From positions 4,848 through 68,847 of the forward strand of contig URSE01000002.1 in NCBI GenBank assembly GCA_900550455.1: a stretch of 64,000 nt of DNA, read 5' to 3'. Shown piece after piece: positions 18,156 to 26,851 of this stretch (position 1 is its first letter; each line of letters opens with the position of its first letter). The notes under the pieces are model-generated. The model did not search any database and was not told the origin of the DNA. It worked only from the letters and a program-made list of their open reading frames with translations. Position numbers and translations under genes: made by a program. The stretch is from an uncultured Veillonella sp. (GTDB lineage: Bacteria; Bacillota; Negativicutes; Veillonellales; Veillonellaceae).

Positions 18156-18180
18156 AAAGCGAGCACCCGGTGCTCGCTTT
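18156..18180 (-). terminator. Intrinsic terminator after the DUF2156 gene
   Basis: A perfect 12-bp stem with an almost zero central loop (18156-18167 and 18169-18180) is followed on the minus strand by TTTTT. It starts 5 bases after the stop codon at 18185. Confidence 0.85.
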
Positions 18181-18184
18181 CAGA

Positions 18185-19102
18185 TTATTTACCACCTGTC
18201 GCATTATCCTCAGGATTAGCATAAACAGCGTCGTATTTTTCAGCAAAGTGGTCCGGATTGTAAGACTCCTTAGCTTGGCGAAGGCCTGGCAATCCCATAT
18301 CTTCTTCGCGGTTAACGAATTCCGTATCCCCGAAGGTGTGACGGATAAATTCATTATTAATAGCCTGGTAAAGGCCACGAATATCAGGGTTAGCCTTTTC
18401 AATATGAATGAGTGCAATTTTCTCATTAATAAGTTCCCCAATGGAGAAGGCTTCTATCCGCCCGAAGAGCTTAATCGCGCCTCCCTTAAGGCCCAATTCA
18501 TCCCAGTGGTCAAAGAGGAGGTTGATAGCCACCAATTCATCCTCAATTCCTTCTTCATGATGAGTTTCCACCCATTCCGCCGCGGTCTTACGACATTCGC
18601 CAAAGAGGTCCGGCGTAATTGGCAAGTATTCATAGTTGGAATATTGCATGCGGAACTGGTTGAGATGATTCTTCTTTTGACGGAACTTCTTGCCGGACAA
18701 ATTAATGAGATCCGATGTCTTATAAATGTACTCCCAATTGTCTCGGTCCTCTGTAAACGCATAACGCCCTGGGCAGAGGGTTTCCATCCGCTCTTTTACT
18801 TCCTTGGAAATCCCCTTAAAAGAGAAGGGAAGGCCCTTGTGAAGGAACCATTCCTTTGCACGGAGCAAGCCGTCTAGGAACTTGGCGTCCTTACCAGCAA
18901 AAGGAGGCAAGAGGAAGGTATCTCGTTTTCCACCCCCTTGGATGTAAAGGACTCCATTTTCTTCAGCCCAGGAGATGCCATAGGCATCTTGCCACATGTA
19001 GAGCGTTGTAAAGCAATTATCCGATGCTTCATAGTGATGCAAGCTAAAATATTTATCGATAATTTTTTTATCTTCTAATTCAAAGCGTTTAAATTCTAAA
19101 AT
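18185..19102 (-). CDS. DUF2156 (LPG-synthase C-terminal-like) protein, probable ATT start
   Basis: The protein belongs to DUF2156, a double-GNAT fold related to the catalytic domain of phosphatidylglycerol lysyltransferase. The family core LSGKKFRQKKNHLNQF is present. The frame has no ATG, GTG or TTG at the true N-terminus. The first usable start of those types is a TTG at 19042, but the frame upstream codes for LEFKRFELEDKKIIDKYFS, which belongs to the family. A perfect ribosome binding site GAGGAGG (19111-19117) sits 8 bases before ATT at 19102, so I place the start there (305 residues). The biochemical role is unknown: transfer of an acyl or aminoacyl group is likely, and no MprF flippase is present. 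Confidence 0.8.
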   Translation of the reverse strand: MLEFKRFELEDKKIIDKYFSLHHYEASDNCFTTLYMWQDAYGISWAEENGVLYIQGGGKRDTFLLPPFAGKDAKFLDGLLRAKEWFLHKGLPFSFKGISKEVKERMETLCPGRYAFTEDRDNWEYIYKTSDLINLSGKKFRQKKNHLNQFRMQYSNYEYLPITPDLFGECRKTAAEWVETHHEEGIEDELVAINLLFDHWDELGLKGGAIKLFGRIEAFSIGELINEKIALIHIEKANPDIRGLYQAINNEFIRHTFGDTEFVNREEDMGLPGLRQAKESYNPDHFAEKYDAVYANPEDNATGGK

Positions 19103-19126
19103 CGTAATCGCCTCCTCGTTTCTAAC

Positions 19127-20257
19127 TTATTCTTTAACCTTGACCGATTGGCCTAATTCATAGGTTCCAGACGATGTGATAACCACTTCTCCTTCAGAGA
19201 TGCCCGATAAGACTGGTGCATAACCATTTGTCGCCTCCCCAAGGGATACAACCCGCACATCTACGGTATTGTCCTTGGTCACAACATAGACGAACTTGCC
19301 ATCATCATTTTCATGGATAGCCTGTTCCGGTATGGAAAGGATTGGGGCTACTGCGTCAGATCCAATAAAGAGGGGATAAAATTCCCCTGTCTTAATAAGG
19401 CCTTGACTATTATCGAAGGTAGCCTTTACCAAAACCGCTGGTGTTCCATCAACTGCACTGGTATCTACATAGGTCAATTCCCCTGGGATCGTTGTATCGC
19501 CTACTACCAGGTGAACCTTGATGGTTTGCTTAGCTTCTGGTGTAGCCAGAACCTTGGCTACCGCTTGTGGCAGACTCAATGAAGCAACGACTGGAGTCGC
19601 TTGAGAGATCAACATGAACGGCCGTCCTTGGATGGCCACCTTTCGATCTTCGTTATAAATAGTCGTCACCACCCCTGCTATAGGGGATTTGATTTGAGCA
19701 TTGGCTAGGTCTGCTTGAATCTTACTCATAGCCGCTTCAATACCCGCTATATTGGAAGCACCACCAGAGGAGGCTACGGTCGTCGTTTGGGCACTAGCCC
19801 GAGAGGCTATGCGGTCGTATTCCTTCTGGGTGATAATCCCTGCAGATAACATGGATTGTGCCTGTGCTAATTGACCACTAGACACAGCTGCTGGTGTAGT
19901 GGTCGTCGTAGAATAGGAACTAGTTTGTGCCTCATTGAGCTTGGCCTGCAAGGAGGACAATTGAGCCTGCAAGCTAGATGTATCCAAGATGGCTACCACT
20001 TGCCCTGCTTGGACCGTGTCCCCTACCTTAACAGTAAACTGCGCCACTTGACCACCCACCTCAGGTTGTATGGTGGCCTTATTAAGAGCTGCTACATTGG
20101 CATCCGCTTGGATAGCTATAGGTAATTCCTTCTCTTGTACCTTTTCTACAGTGACTGTAGAGGTCCCACAGCCAGCAAGGCCGAAAATAAGGGCTACCAA
20201 GATGATAATCATACCGATAATAGCAAGTAAGCGGGTCGCGGATATTTCAATTTTCAT
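19127..20257 (-). CDS. Membrane fusion (HlyD/RND adaptor) lipoprotein, orphan
   Basis: A 376-residue periplasmic adaptor. The N-terminus is a hydrophobic signal with a lipobox ending LAGC (Cys30), so it is probably a lipoprotein. A biotinyl-lipoyl-like domain follows (GGQVAQFTVKVGDTVQAGQVVA, about 68-89), then a short alpha-helical hairpin (about 93-180, with a Ser/Thr-rich insert), and a beta-barrel and membrane-proximal domain. Such adaptors link an inner-membrane RND or ABC pump to an outer-membrane channel. No pump or channel gene lies next to it, so the partner is encoded elsewhere. Its stop is only 24 bases before the DUF2156 start, so these two may be co-transcribed. Confidence 0.82.
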   Translation of the reverse strand: MKIEISATRLLAIIGMIIILVALIFGLAGCGTSTVTVEKVQEKELPIAIQADANVAALNKATIQPEVGGQVAQFTVKVGDTVQAGQVVAILDTSSLQAQLSSLQAKLNEAQTSSYSTTTTTPAAVSSGQLAQAQSMLSAGIITQKEYDRIASRASAQTTTVASSGGASNIAGIEAAMSKIQADLANAQIKSPIAGVVTTIYNEDRKVAIQGRPFMLISQATPVVASLSLPQAVAKVLATPEAKQTIKVHLVVGDTTIPGELTYVDTSAVDGTPAVLVKATFDNSQGLIKTGEFYPLFIGSDAVAPILSIPEQAIHENDDGKFVYVVTKDNTVDVRVVSLGEATNGYAPVLSGISEGEVVITSSGTYELGQSVKVKE

Positions 20258-20395
20258 ATGCTTATACCTACCCTGTAATATCTAGTAACACTTTATTTTA
20301 CCATATTCTATCCCTAGTCACCTGTGAATTTGATGATAGGCAGTCATTTCGGTCTATCCATAAGGGTCGGAATTCCAACATACAGAAGGCCCTAC

Positions 20396-21040
20396 CTATT
20401 TTACTAGGGCTTCGAAATCAGAACGGCCGTGGAAACGGGCAAAGTGATCCTGGCTAGCAGCTGCTTGCTTAACGGCAGGATTAGTGTCGATGGCCTTCTT
20501 AAGCCAAGTCATAGCTTCTTGATCTTGCCCCTTGTCAGCGTAAATGGTGGCTACCCCATAGAGGGACCAAGTATTATTAGGATCATCCTTAAGGACCTTG
20601 TCGAACCACTCCTTAGCTTGATCTAATTGACCACCCAACTTATAAACCATAGCCGTATTGTAGTAATTAGCCACATTGTGAGGATTGAGGTCATATGCCT
20701 TCTTAACATTTTCTAGGCCCCCTTCTACATCCCCATCCAAGGCCTGGCAAAGGCCCTTTACGGAATAGGCATAATCATTGTCACTATCCGCCTGAATAAC
20801 CCGATCGGCTTCCTTGATGGCCCCCTTATAATCACCTGCATTCATAGTAGCAATAGCGCCAGCCATATCCTGCATATGGTGTTCAGCCTTATCCTTGCTA
20901 TCCTCTTGACTAGCCTGACCAGACTTATCTGCCTTAATTTGTTTGGCCGCATCCTTATTCATGCCAGCCAAAAAGCCACAGCCAGAACTGGTTGCGAAAA
21001 TACCTATTAAAGCTAACGTGGCCAAGAGTTTCTTATTCAT
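20396..21040 (-). CDS. TPR-repeat lipoprotein
   Basis: A 214-residue protein with a lipoprotein signal (lipobox SSGC, Cys21), a charged linker rich in Lys, Asp and Ala (about 28-60), then three to four tetratricopeptide repeats (for example NVANYYNTAMVYKLGGQLDQ). It is likely anchored on the periplasmic face of a membrane as a protein-binding scaffold; the partner is unknown. The stop codon lies within an imperfect hairpin (20386-20412) that could act as a weak terminator. A strong terminator upstream (21083-21116) isolates it from gltB, so it should have its own promoter in 21041-21082. Confidence 0.82.
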   Translation of the reverse strand: MNKKLLATLALIGIFATSSGCGFLAGMNKDAAKQIKADKSGQASQEDSKDKAEHHMQDMAGAIATMNAGDYKGAIKEADRVIQADSDNDYAYSVKGLCQALDGDVEGGLENVKKAYDLNPHNVANYYNTAMVYKLGGQLDQAKEWFDKVLKDDPNNTWSLYGVATIYADKGQDQEAMTWLKKAIDTNPAVKQAAASQDHFARFHGRSDFEALVK

Positions 21041-21082
21041 AATTACCTTCCTTTATCAACTACATATATCCTACTATACCAC

Positions 21083-21116
21083 AAAGGAAGAGCTCACGCC
21101 TGTGAGCTCTTCCTTT
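21083..21116 (-). terminator. Intrinsic terminator of gltB
   Basis: A perfect 15-bp stem (21083-21097 and 21102-21116) with a four-base loop, about 60 bases after the gltB stop. Confidence 0.85.
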
Positions 21117-21174
21117 TGAATATACTATTTAATTAAGGTCTCTAGGCTAAGTTAAAACTAAAGTAATTCTTTCA

Positions 21175-24100
21175 TTATTTAGCGTATTTATCAGCAAAGG
21201 CCTTTTCTTCCGCATCATGTTGGCTAAGCCCTTCAGCGACATACTTGGCAATAGCAGCTTGCATTTCTTCATAAGCCACAGGTACTACCTTAGTAAAGCG
21301 GTTTTTGAAGGTTTCCCAATTATCCAAGATATGGCGACCCTTTAAGGAATTGGTATGGAGAACGTGTTGTTCTACCAATTCCTTAATGCAATCAACATCA
21401 CTTTCACTAGCAGGGCGGCATTCCACCAAGCCAGTGTTACAATAGCGTTCATCGAAATCTAAGAGGTAAGCGTAGCCACCTGACATACCGGCTGCAAAGT
21501 TACGGCCCGTAGGTCCCAAGATGAGGACTTCCCCACCGGTCATATATTCACACCCGTGGTCACCCACACCTTCTACAACAGCAGTGATTCCAGAATTACG
21601 AACGGCAAAGCGTTCACCTGCTACACCATTGATATAGGCCGCGCCGGAAGTAGCTCCATAAAAGGCTACATTGCCGATAAGGATGTTCTTATCAGCATCA
21701 AAGGTAGCTTCGTGAGGAGGGAATACAGAAATAATCCCGCCGGACAACCCCTTACCGATGTAGTCATTCGCATCCCCTTCTAGGGTCAATGTCATGCCCT
21801 TAGGGATGAAAGCACCGAAGGACTGACCTGCGTTACCTACAAAGGACAACTTGATTGTATTTTCAGGTAGACCTTCCTCGCCATACTTGCGGGTCACTTC
21901 AGAACCCACCAAGGTCCCCACAACGCGGTTGCGGTTATTGATGGCCAATTTAGCGCGGATTGGCTTTTTATCTTCAATAGCAGGTCGACACATGCGGAGT
22001 AATTTGGAAAGATCTAGACCACGTTCCAATTCATGGTCTTGTTCCCGACTATGAATATGCCCTACAGACACATCTGTATATGGCTTGAAGAGGATTCGCT
22101 TCAAGTCTACCCGGGACAACTTGTAGTTATCACCTTGGGATTTAGGGCGAATGAGGTCAACGCGACCAACCAATTCCGCTACGGACCGGATGCCTAAGCG
22201 AGCCATGATCTCACGGAGTTCACGAGCGATGAAGAGGAAGAGGTTTTCCACGTATTCAGGCTTACCGGAGAAGCGAGCCCGGAGCTTTTCATCCTGAGTT
22301 GCTACCCCATAAGGACAGGTATTAAGGTTACATACGCGAGCCATCTTACAACCTACAGCCACCAATGGAAGCGTACCAAAACCAAAGTATTCAGCCCCCA
22401 ACATTGCAGCTACAGCTACGTCAAAACCAGTCATCAACTTGGAGTCAACTTCCAATTGGATACGGTCACGCAAGCGATTGAGCATCAAGGTTTGATGGAC
22501 TTCAGAGAGGCCCAATTCCCAAGGCACACCAGCATGCTTGATGGAGGTCCGACCAGCGGCCCCTGTCCCTCCGTCATAGCCGGAGATGAGGATGTTGTCA
22601 GCCTTAGCCTTAGCTACACCAGCAGCAATGGTGCCAACCCCTGCTTCCGCACACAGTTTTACGGACACGCGGGCATGACGGTTGACATTCTTAAGGTCAT
22701 GAATGAGTTCTGCCAAATCTTCGATAGAATAGATATCATGATGTGGTGGAGGAGATACCAATTCAACACCTGGTGTGGAGTGACGGGCATGGGCGATATC
22801 TGGAGATACCTTACGGCCTGGCAATTGGCCCCCTTCCCCTGGCTTAGCCCCTTGGGCACACTTAATTTGCAATTCTTGAGCATGAATCAAGTAGTCTGCG
22901 GTGACCCCAAAACGACCAGATGCTACCTGTTTTACCTCGGAGTTCATGGAGTCCCCATTAGGCAATGGCACAAAGCGAGATGCATCTTCCCCGCCTTCAC
23001 CTGAGTTGGATGTACAGCCCAAGCGATTCATAGCGATAGCGATGGTTTCATGGGCTTCCTTAGAGATGGCCCCAAAGGACATAGCCCCCGCTTTAAAGCG
23101 TTTCACGATGGATTCTACCGGTTCTACTTCTTCTACGGCGATACCGCCCCCTTCAGGCAGATTGAGTTCCATAAGGGACCGAAGTGTTACATGGTAATTA
23201 TCTTGGATATCCTTGGAATATACCTTATATTGCTTATAGTCATTATTGATAAGCGCTTCTTGGAGTTCATTGATAGTGGATGGGTTATAGAGATGTTCTT
23301 CCCCGTCCTTCATTGGTCCATAGAAACCACCTGGTACCAAAGCCTTAGCCCCATCTTGGAAGATACGATTGTGGCGACTAATGGTTTCAATAGCAACCCC
23401 CCCTAAGCCAATACCTCCGATACGGGTAGCTGTGTTAGGGAAATAATGGCGGATAAAGTCCGTGTTGAGGCCAATGGCTTCAAAGATTTGTGCCCCATGG
23501 TAGGACCGAACCGTGGAAATACCCATCTTGGACATAACCTTCAAGAGACCAGATACGGCAGCATGAATGTAATTTTCTTGTGCCTCTTCCACAGTGAGGT
23601 CGCCCAAACGCTTATGAGCCAACAAATCTGCTACTGTATCCAAAGCTAAGTATGGGTTGATAGCAGTTACACCATAGCCCAAGAGGGTCGCGAAGTGGTG
23701 AACTTCACGCGGTTCACCAGATTCTAGGATGAGACCTAGGTCGGTGCGAAGCTTCTTGACAATCAAGTGATTATGAACCGCAGAGGCAGCCAAAAGGGCT
23801 GGAATAGCGGCATGGTCCTTATCAACACCACGGTCGGAGAGAACCAAGATATTAGCGTCAGTCTTAGCTAATTCTTCTGCTTGTTGACAGAGTTCATCCA
23901 AGGCTGCTTTCAAGCCATCTAAGCCCAAGGCAGGGTTGAAGAGGATTGGCAAGGTAACGGATTTCAAGCGGTCGCAATCAATATTTTTAATGTTGGCCAA
24001 CTCTTGATTGGTCAAGATAGGGCGACGCATGGAAATGGCCGCAGTGCCTTCCTTATTCGGGTCAGTCAAGTTGCCAGAATTCCCCAACATAACCCGAGTA

Positions 24101-25761
24101 GAGGTAACCATTTCTTCCCGAATACAGTCGATTGGTGGGTTGGTTACTTGAGCGAAGAGTTGTTTAAAGTAAGTATAGAGAAGCTGTGGCTTATCAGACA
24201 AGATAGCCAATGGTGCATCAGCACCCATAGCCCCTACAGGGTCCTTACCATCCTTAGCCATAGGCGTAATCATGCGGACCATATCCTCTTGGGTATAGCC
24301 AAAGGCCTGTTGTTGCTCAAAGATATTATCCACCTTAGGAAGCTTATCCGCTGCTACTGGTGTCACTTGGGACAAGTGGATGATGTGATCCTGATTCCAG
24401 TCGCCATAAGGATGTTCAGTAGCCACTTCTTGCTTGATTTCTTCATCGGAGATAATCCGTTGTTGGTCCAAGTCGATAAGGAGCATCTTACCTGGTTCCA
24501 AACGACCCTTGTAGCGAATATTTTCCGCTGCTTCGTCCACTACGCCCACTTCAGAAGCCATGACAACGCGATCATCGTTGGTTACATAGTAACGAGCAGG
24601 ACGGAGGCCATTGCGGTCCAAGACACCGCCGATGACCTTACCATCGGTAAAGCCGATAGCTGCAGGACCATCCCAAGGTTCCATGAGGAAGGAATTGAAT
24701 TCATAGAAGTCGTGTTTTTCCTTGGTCATGAGCTTGTTCTTTTCCCAAGGTTCTGGAATCATCATCATCACTGCATGAGGCAAGGACCGACCAGTGAGGT
24801 GCAAGAATTCCAAGGTGTTGTCGAACATAGCCGAGTCAGACCCAGAGGCATCCACAATGGGGAATACCTTTTCAATATTAGGGAAGAGACGAGACTCAGC
24901 CTTGCCTTGGCGGGCGTTGATCCAGTTTACATTACCCCGAATGGTGTTGATTTCACCATTGTGGACGATGTAGCGGTTAGGATGAGCCCGTTCCCAAGAT
25001 GGGAAGGTATTAGTGGAGAAGCGGGAATGAACCATGGCCAAAGCAGAGGTGAAATCAAGGTCATTGAGGTCCAAATAGAAGTTCCGCAATTGTTCAGGTG
25101 TGAGCATCCCCTTGTAGACGATAGTCCGAGATGATAAGGATGCGATGTAGAAATTAGAAGACAACTCCTTAGAGAGAGGAACAATCCGCTTTTCTGCAGC
25201 TTTACGAATGATGTAGAGCTTACGTTCAAACTCATCTTGATTGGTCACATCTGGACCTTGACCGATAATGGCTTGAAGGAACCAAGGGCGGAGGCCCTTT
25301 GCGGTTTCCCCGATGCAGGTAGCATCAATTGGCACTTCACGCCAACCCAAGAAGATTTGCCCCTCTTCCTTAACCACTTCTTCAAAGATGGCCTTTTGTT
25401 GGTTGCGGAGGTCTTCATAGCGGTGGGCAAAGATCATACCGACGCCGTACTTGCCCGTTGCAGGCAATTTAATACCCAATACATCGCACTCCCGTTGGAA
25501 GAAGGCATGTGGAATCTGAACTAAAATACCAGCGCCATCCCCTGTATTCTCATCGGCCCCAGCACCACCACGGTGTTTGAGACGTTCTAGAATTTCTAGG
25601 CCATCATCGATAATCTTATGAGATTTTTTCCCCTTAATATTAACGACAAAACCCATGCCGCAAGCATCTTTTTCATAACTGCTATCATAGAGCCCTTGCG
25701 CTTGAAATTGAGCGCGCTCAGATGCAGATGTCATAGACGAATCTTGTTGATGATCTGTCAT
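21175..25761 (-). CDS. gltB: Glutamate synthase large subunit
   Basis: A 1528-residue glutamate synthase alpha chain that makes glutamate from glutamine and 2-oxoglutarate. Domain order: a short propeptide, then Cys34 (DACGMGF), the class-II glutaminase nucleophile after processing; a central domain (about 430-780); an FMN-binding synthase domain with the cluster cysteines in CKMARVCNLNTCPYG (near 1150); and a C-terminal GXGXG beta-helix domain. I start at the ATG at 25761, preceded by AAAGAGG; an in-frame TTG six codons upstream lies on the ribosome binding site. No gltD (FAD/NADPH subunit) is adjacent, so the electron donor is either an unlinked GltD or ferredoxin. The single gene is bracketed by terminators. 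Confidence 0.95.
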   Translation of the reverse strand: MTDHQQDSSMTSASERAQFQAQGLYDSSYEKDACGMGFVVNIKGKKSHKIIDDGLEILERLKHRGGAGADENTGDGAGILVQIPHAFFQRECDVLGIKLPATGKYGVGMIFAHRYEDLRNQQKAIFEEVVKEEGQIFLGWREVPIDATCIGETAKGLRPWFLQAIIGQGPDVTNQDEFERKLYIIRKAAEKRIVPLSKELSSNFYIASLSSRTIVYKGMLTPEQLRNFYLDLNDLDFTSALAMVHSRFSTNTFPSWERAHPNRYIVHNGEINTIRGNVNWINARQGKAESRLFPNIEKVFPIVDASGSDSAMFDNTLEFLHLTGRSLPHAVMMMIPEPWEKNKLMTKEKHDFYEFNSFLMEPWDGPAAIGFTDGKVIGGVLDRNGLRPARYYVTNDDRVVMASEVGVVDEAAENIRYKGRLEPGKMLLIDLDQQRIISDEEIKQEVATEHPYGDWNQDHIIHLSQVTPVAADKLPKVDNIFEQQQAFGYTQEDMVRMITPMAKDGKDPVGAMGADAPLAILSDKPQLLYTYFKQLFAQVTNPPIDCIREEMVTSTRVMLGNSGNLTDPNKEGTAAISMRRPILTNQELANIKNIDCDRLKSVTLPILFNPALGLDGLKAALDELCQQAEELAKTDANILVLSDRGVDKDHAAIPALLAASAVHNHLIVKKLRTDLGLILESGEPREVHHFATLLGYGVTAINPYLALDTVADLLAHKRLGDLTVEEAQENYIHAAVSGLLKVMSKMGISTVRSYHGAQIFEAIGLNTDFIRHYFPNTATRIGGIGLGGVAIETISRHNRIFQDGAKALVPGGFYGPMKDGEEHLYNPSTINELQEALINNDYKQYKVYSKDIQDNYHVTLRSLMELNLPEGGGIAVEEVEPVESIVKRFKAGAMSFGAISKEAHETIAIAMNRLGCTSNSGEGGEDASRFVPLPNGDSMNSEVKQVASGRFGVTADYLIHAQELQIKCAQGAKPGEGGQLPGRKVSPDIAHARHSTPGVELVSPPPHHDIYSIEDLAELIHDLKNVNRHARVSVKLCAEAGVGTIAAGVAKAKADNILISGYDGGTGAAGRTSIKHAGVPWELGLSEVHQTLMLNRLRDRIQLEVDSKLMTGFDVAVAAMLGAEYFGFGTLPLVAVGCKMARVCNLNTCPYGVATQDEKLRARFSGKPEYVENLFLFIARELREIMARLGIRSVAELVGRVDLIRPKSQGDNYKLSRVDLKRILFKPYTDVSVGHIHSREQDHELERGLDLSKLLRMCRPAIEDKKPIRAKLAINNRNRVVGTLVGSEVTRKYGEEGLPENTIKLSFVGNAGQSFGAFIPKGMTLTLEGDANDYIGKGLSGGIISVFPPHEATFDADKNILIGNVAFYGATSGAAYINGVAGERFAVRNSGITAVVEGVGDHGCEYMTGGEVLILGPTGRNFAAGMSGGYAYLLDFDERYCNTGLVECRPASESDVDCIKELVEQHVLHTNSLKGRHILDNWETFKNRFTKVVPVAYEEMQAAIAKYVAEGLSQHDAEEKAFADKYAK

Positions 25762-25867
25762 AATTCTACCTCTTTCCAATTTATGGATTACCTCTACCCA
25801 TGAAAGCTAGAGGTTATACACATATACATAGACTTCTATAATTCTATAGAAACAACAATACATTCCT

Positions 25868-25896
25868 AGTATAGCAGAAAATCCTTGTCATATCAG
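25868..25896 (-). promoter_or_regulatory. Possible promoter of gltB
   Basis: An extended -10, TGC plus TATACT (25868-25873), and CTGATA (25891-25896) are separated by 17 bases, about 105 bases before the start codon. Confidence 0.45.
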
Positions 25897-25942
25897 CTTT
25901 TTGCTTATGTATACATAATTTATAAGCCCCTGGGCAAGAAAA

Positions 25943-25969
25943 AAGGACATTCTCTAAAAGAATGTCCTT
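25943..25969 (-). terminator. Intrinsic terminator of the heme operon
   Basis: An 11-bp perfect stem (25943-25953 and 25959-25969) with a five-base loop is followed on the minus strand by a T run. It lies 33 bases after hemQ. Confidence 0.85.
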
Positions 25970-26001
25970 ACTAGGCGTATTTTCCCTAAATAATAGGGCT
26001 A

Positions 26002-26850
26002 TTAACCGAAGATTTTTTCCAAGCGATCATCGGTTATGATTGTACCTACATAGAAGTCGCCAAAAATCCCATAGCGGGCAGATGCTTCTTCAAAACGCAT
26101 ATCATAGACGATTTTCTTGAATTGAATATCGTCATCGCCCAATAGGGTGATACCCCATTCATGTACATCTAGGCCACAAGCACCGGTGGTAAACTCACTC
26201 ATAACGGATAAGTAGGTCTTACCCAATTCCCCGTGAGACTTCATGAGCATGCCCCGTTCGCGGGCTGGCAGCATATACCAATTATCCTCTAAATTACGGG
26301 ACTTACTCATAGGGTAGAAGCACATGTACTTATTGCGTGGCACATGAGGGTAAAGCTTTTGCTTAACTTCTGGACCTTCCATCTTGGATGTGAGGTACAT
26401 AGACAATTCCGTTACAGATGTGAAGGAATAGGTATTTTCTAAAACACTAGCAATCTTAAGCTTACGGAATTCTAGCTCTACATCGTTAAGTTCTTCCAAG
26501 GATGGACGGAGGAACCAGAACATGAGGTCACCCTTATGACCTACTACATCATAAAAGGCATAGGAGGAGGTATTAGCTTGGTGGCCTTCTTCTAATTTAG
26601 CGACGAAGGCTTTGAGTTCATCAAGGGCCTCTCTTTTTTCTTGGTCATCAAATTGATTCCACAAGTAGAAATCGATACGGTATACCGTATGGAGAGAGTG
26701 CCAACCTTCCGCTGTTTGCACAGCTTTACCTAGGCGGTTACCTTCCGCATCATAACCAGGTGCCCCTGGTTGCCCTTTTGGTGCAGCTCCCGGATGGCCC
26801 GCACCTGGATGACCTACGTGTGGATGTTGTGCTTTCATTTGATCTGTCAT
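26002..26850 (-). CDS. hemQ: Coproheme decarboxylase HemQ (chlorite dismutase family)
   Basis: A 282-residue HemQ that performs the last step of coproporphyrin-dependent heme synthesis, the oxidative decarboxylation of Fe-coproporphyrin III to heme b. The core matches Firmicute HemQ: YPMSKSRNLEDNWYMLP (with the catalytic Tyr), the heme-ligand region SHGELGKTYLS, and GLDVHEWGITLLGDDDIQFKK. Ahead of the core is an extension of about 40 residues rich in His, Pro and Gly (HPHVGHPGAGHPGAAPKGQ) that most HemQ proteins lack; metal binding or flexibility is possible. It starts one base after the cgoX stop and ends the operon. Confidence 0.92.
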   Translation of the reverse strand: MTDQMKAQHPHVGHPGAGHPGAAPKGQPGAPGYDAEGNRLGKAVQTAEGWHSLHTVYRIDFYLWNQFDDQEKREALDELKAFVAKLEEGHQANTSSYAFYDVVGHKGDLMFWFLRPSLEELNDVELEFRKLKIASVLENTYSFTSVTELSMYLTSKMEGPEVKQKLYPHVPRNKYMCFYPMSKSRNLEDNWYMLPARERGMLMKSHGELGKTYLSVMSEFTTGACGLDVHEWGITLLGDDDIQFKKIVYDMRFEEASARYGIFGDFYVGTIITDDRLEKIFG

Positions 26851-26851
26851 A

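Noticed and set aside
24004..25134. A 376-codon plus-strand frame opposite gltB
   Set aside because: It is antisense to the glutamate synthase gene, with no domain or ribosome binding site.
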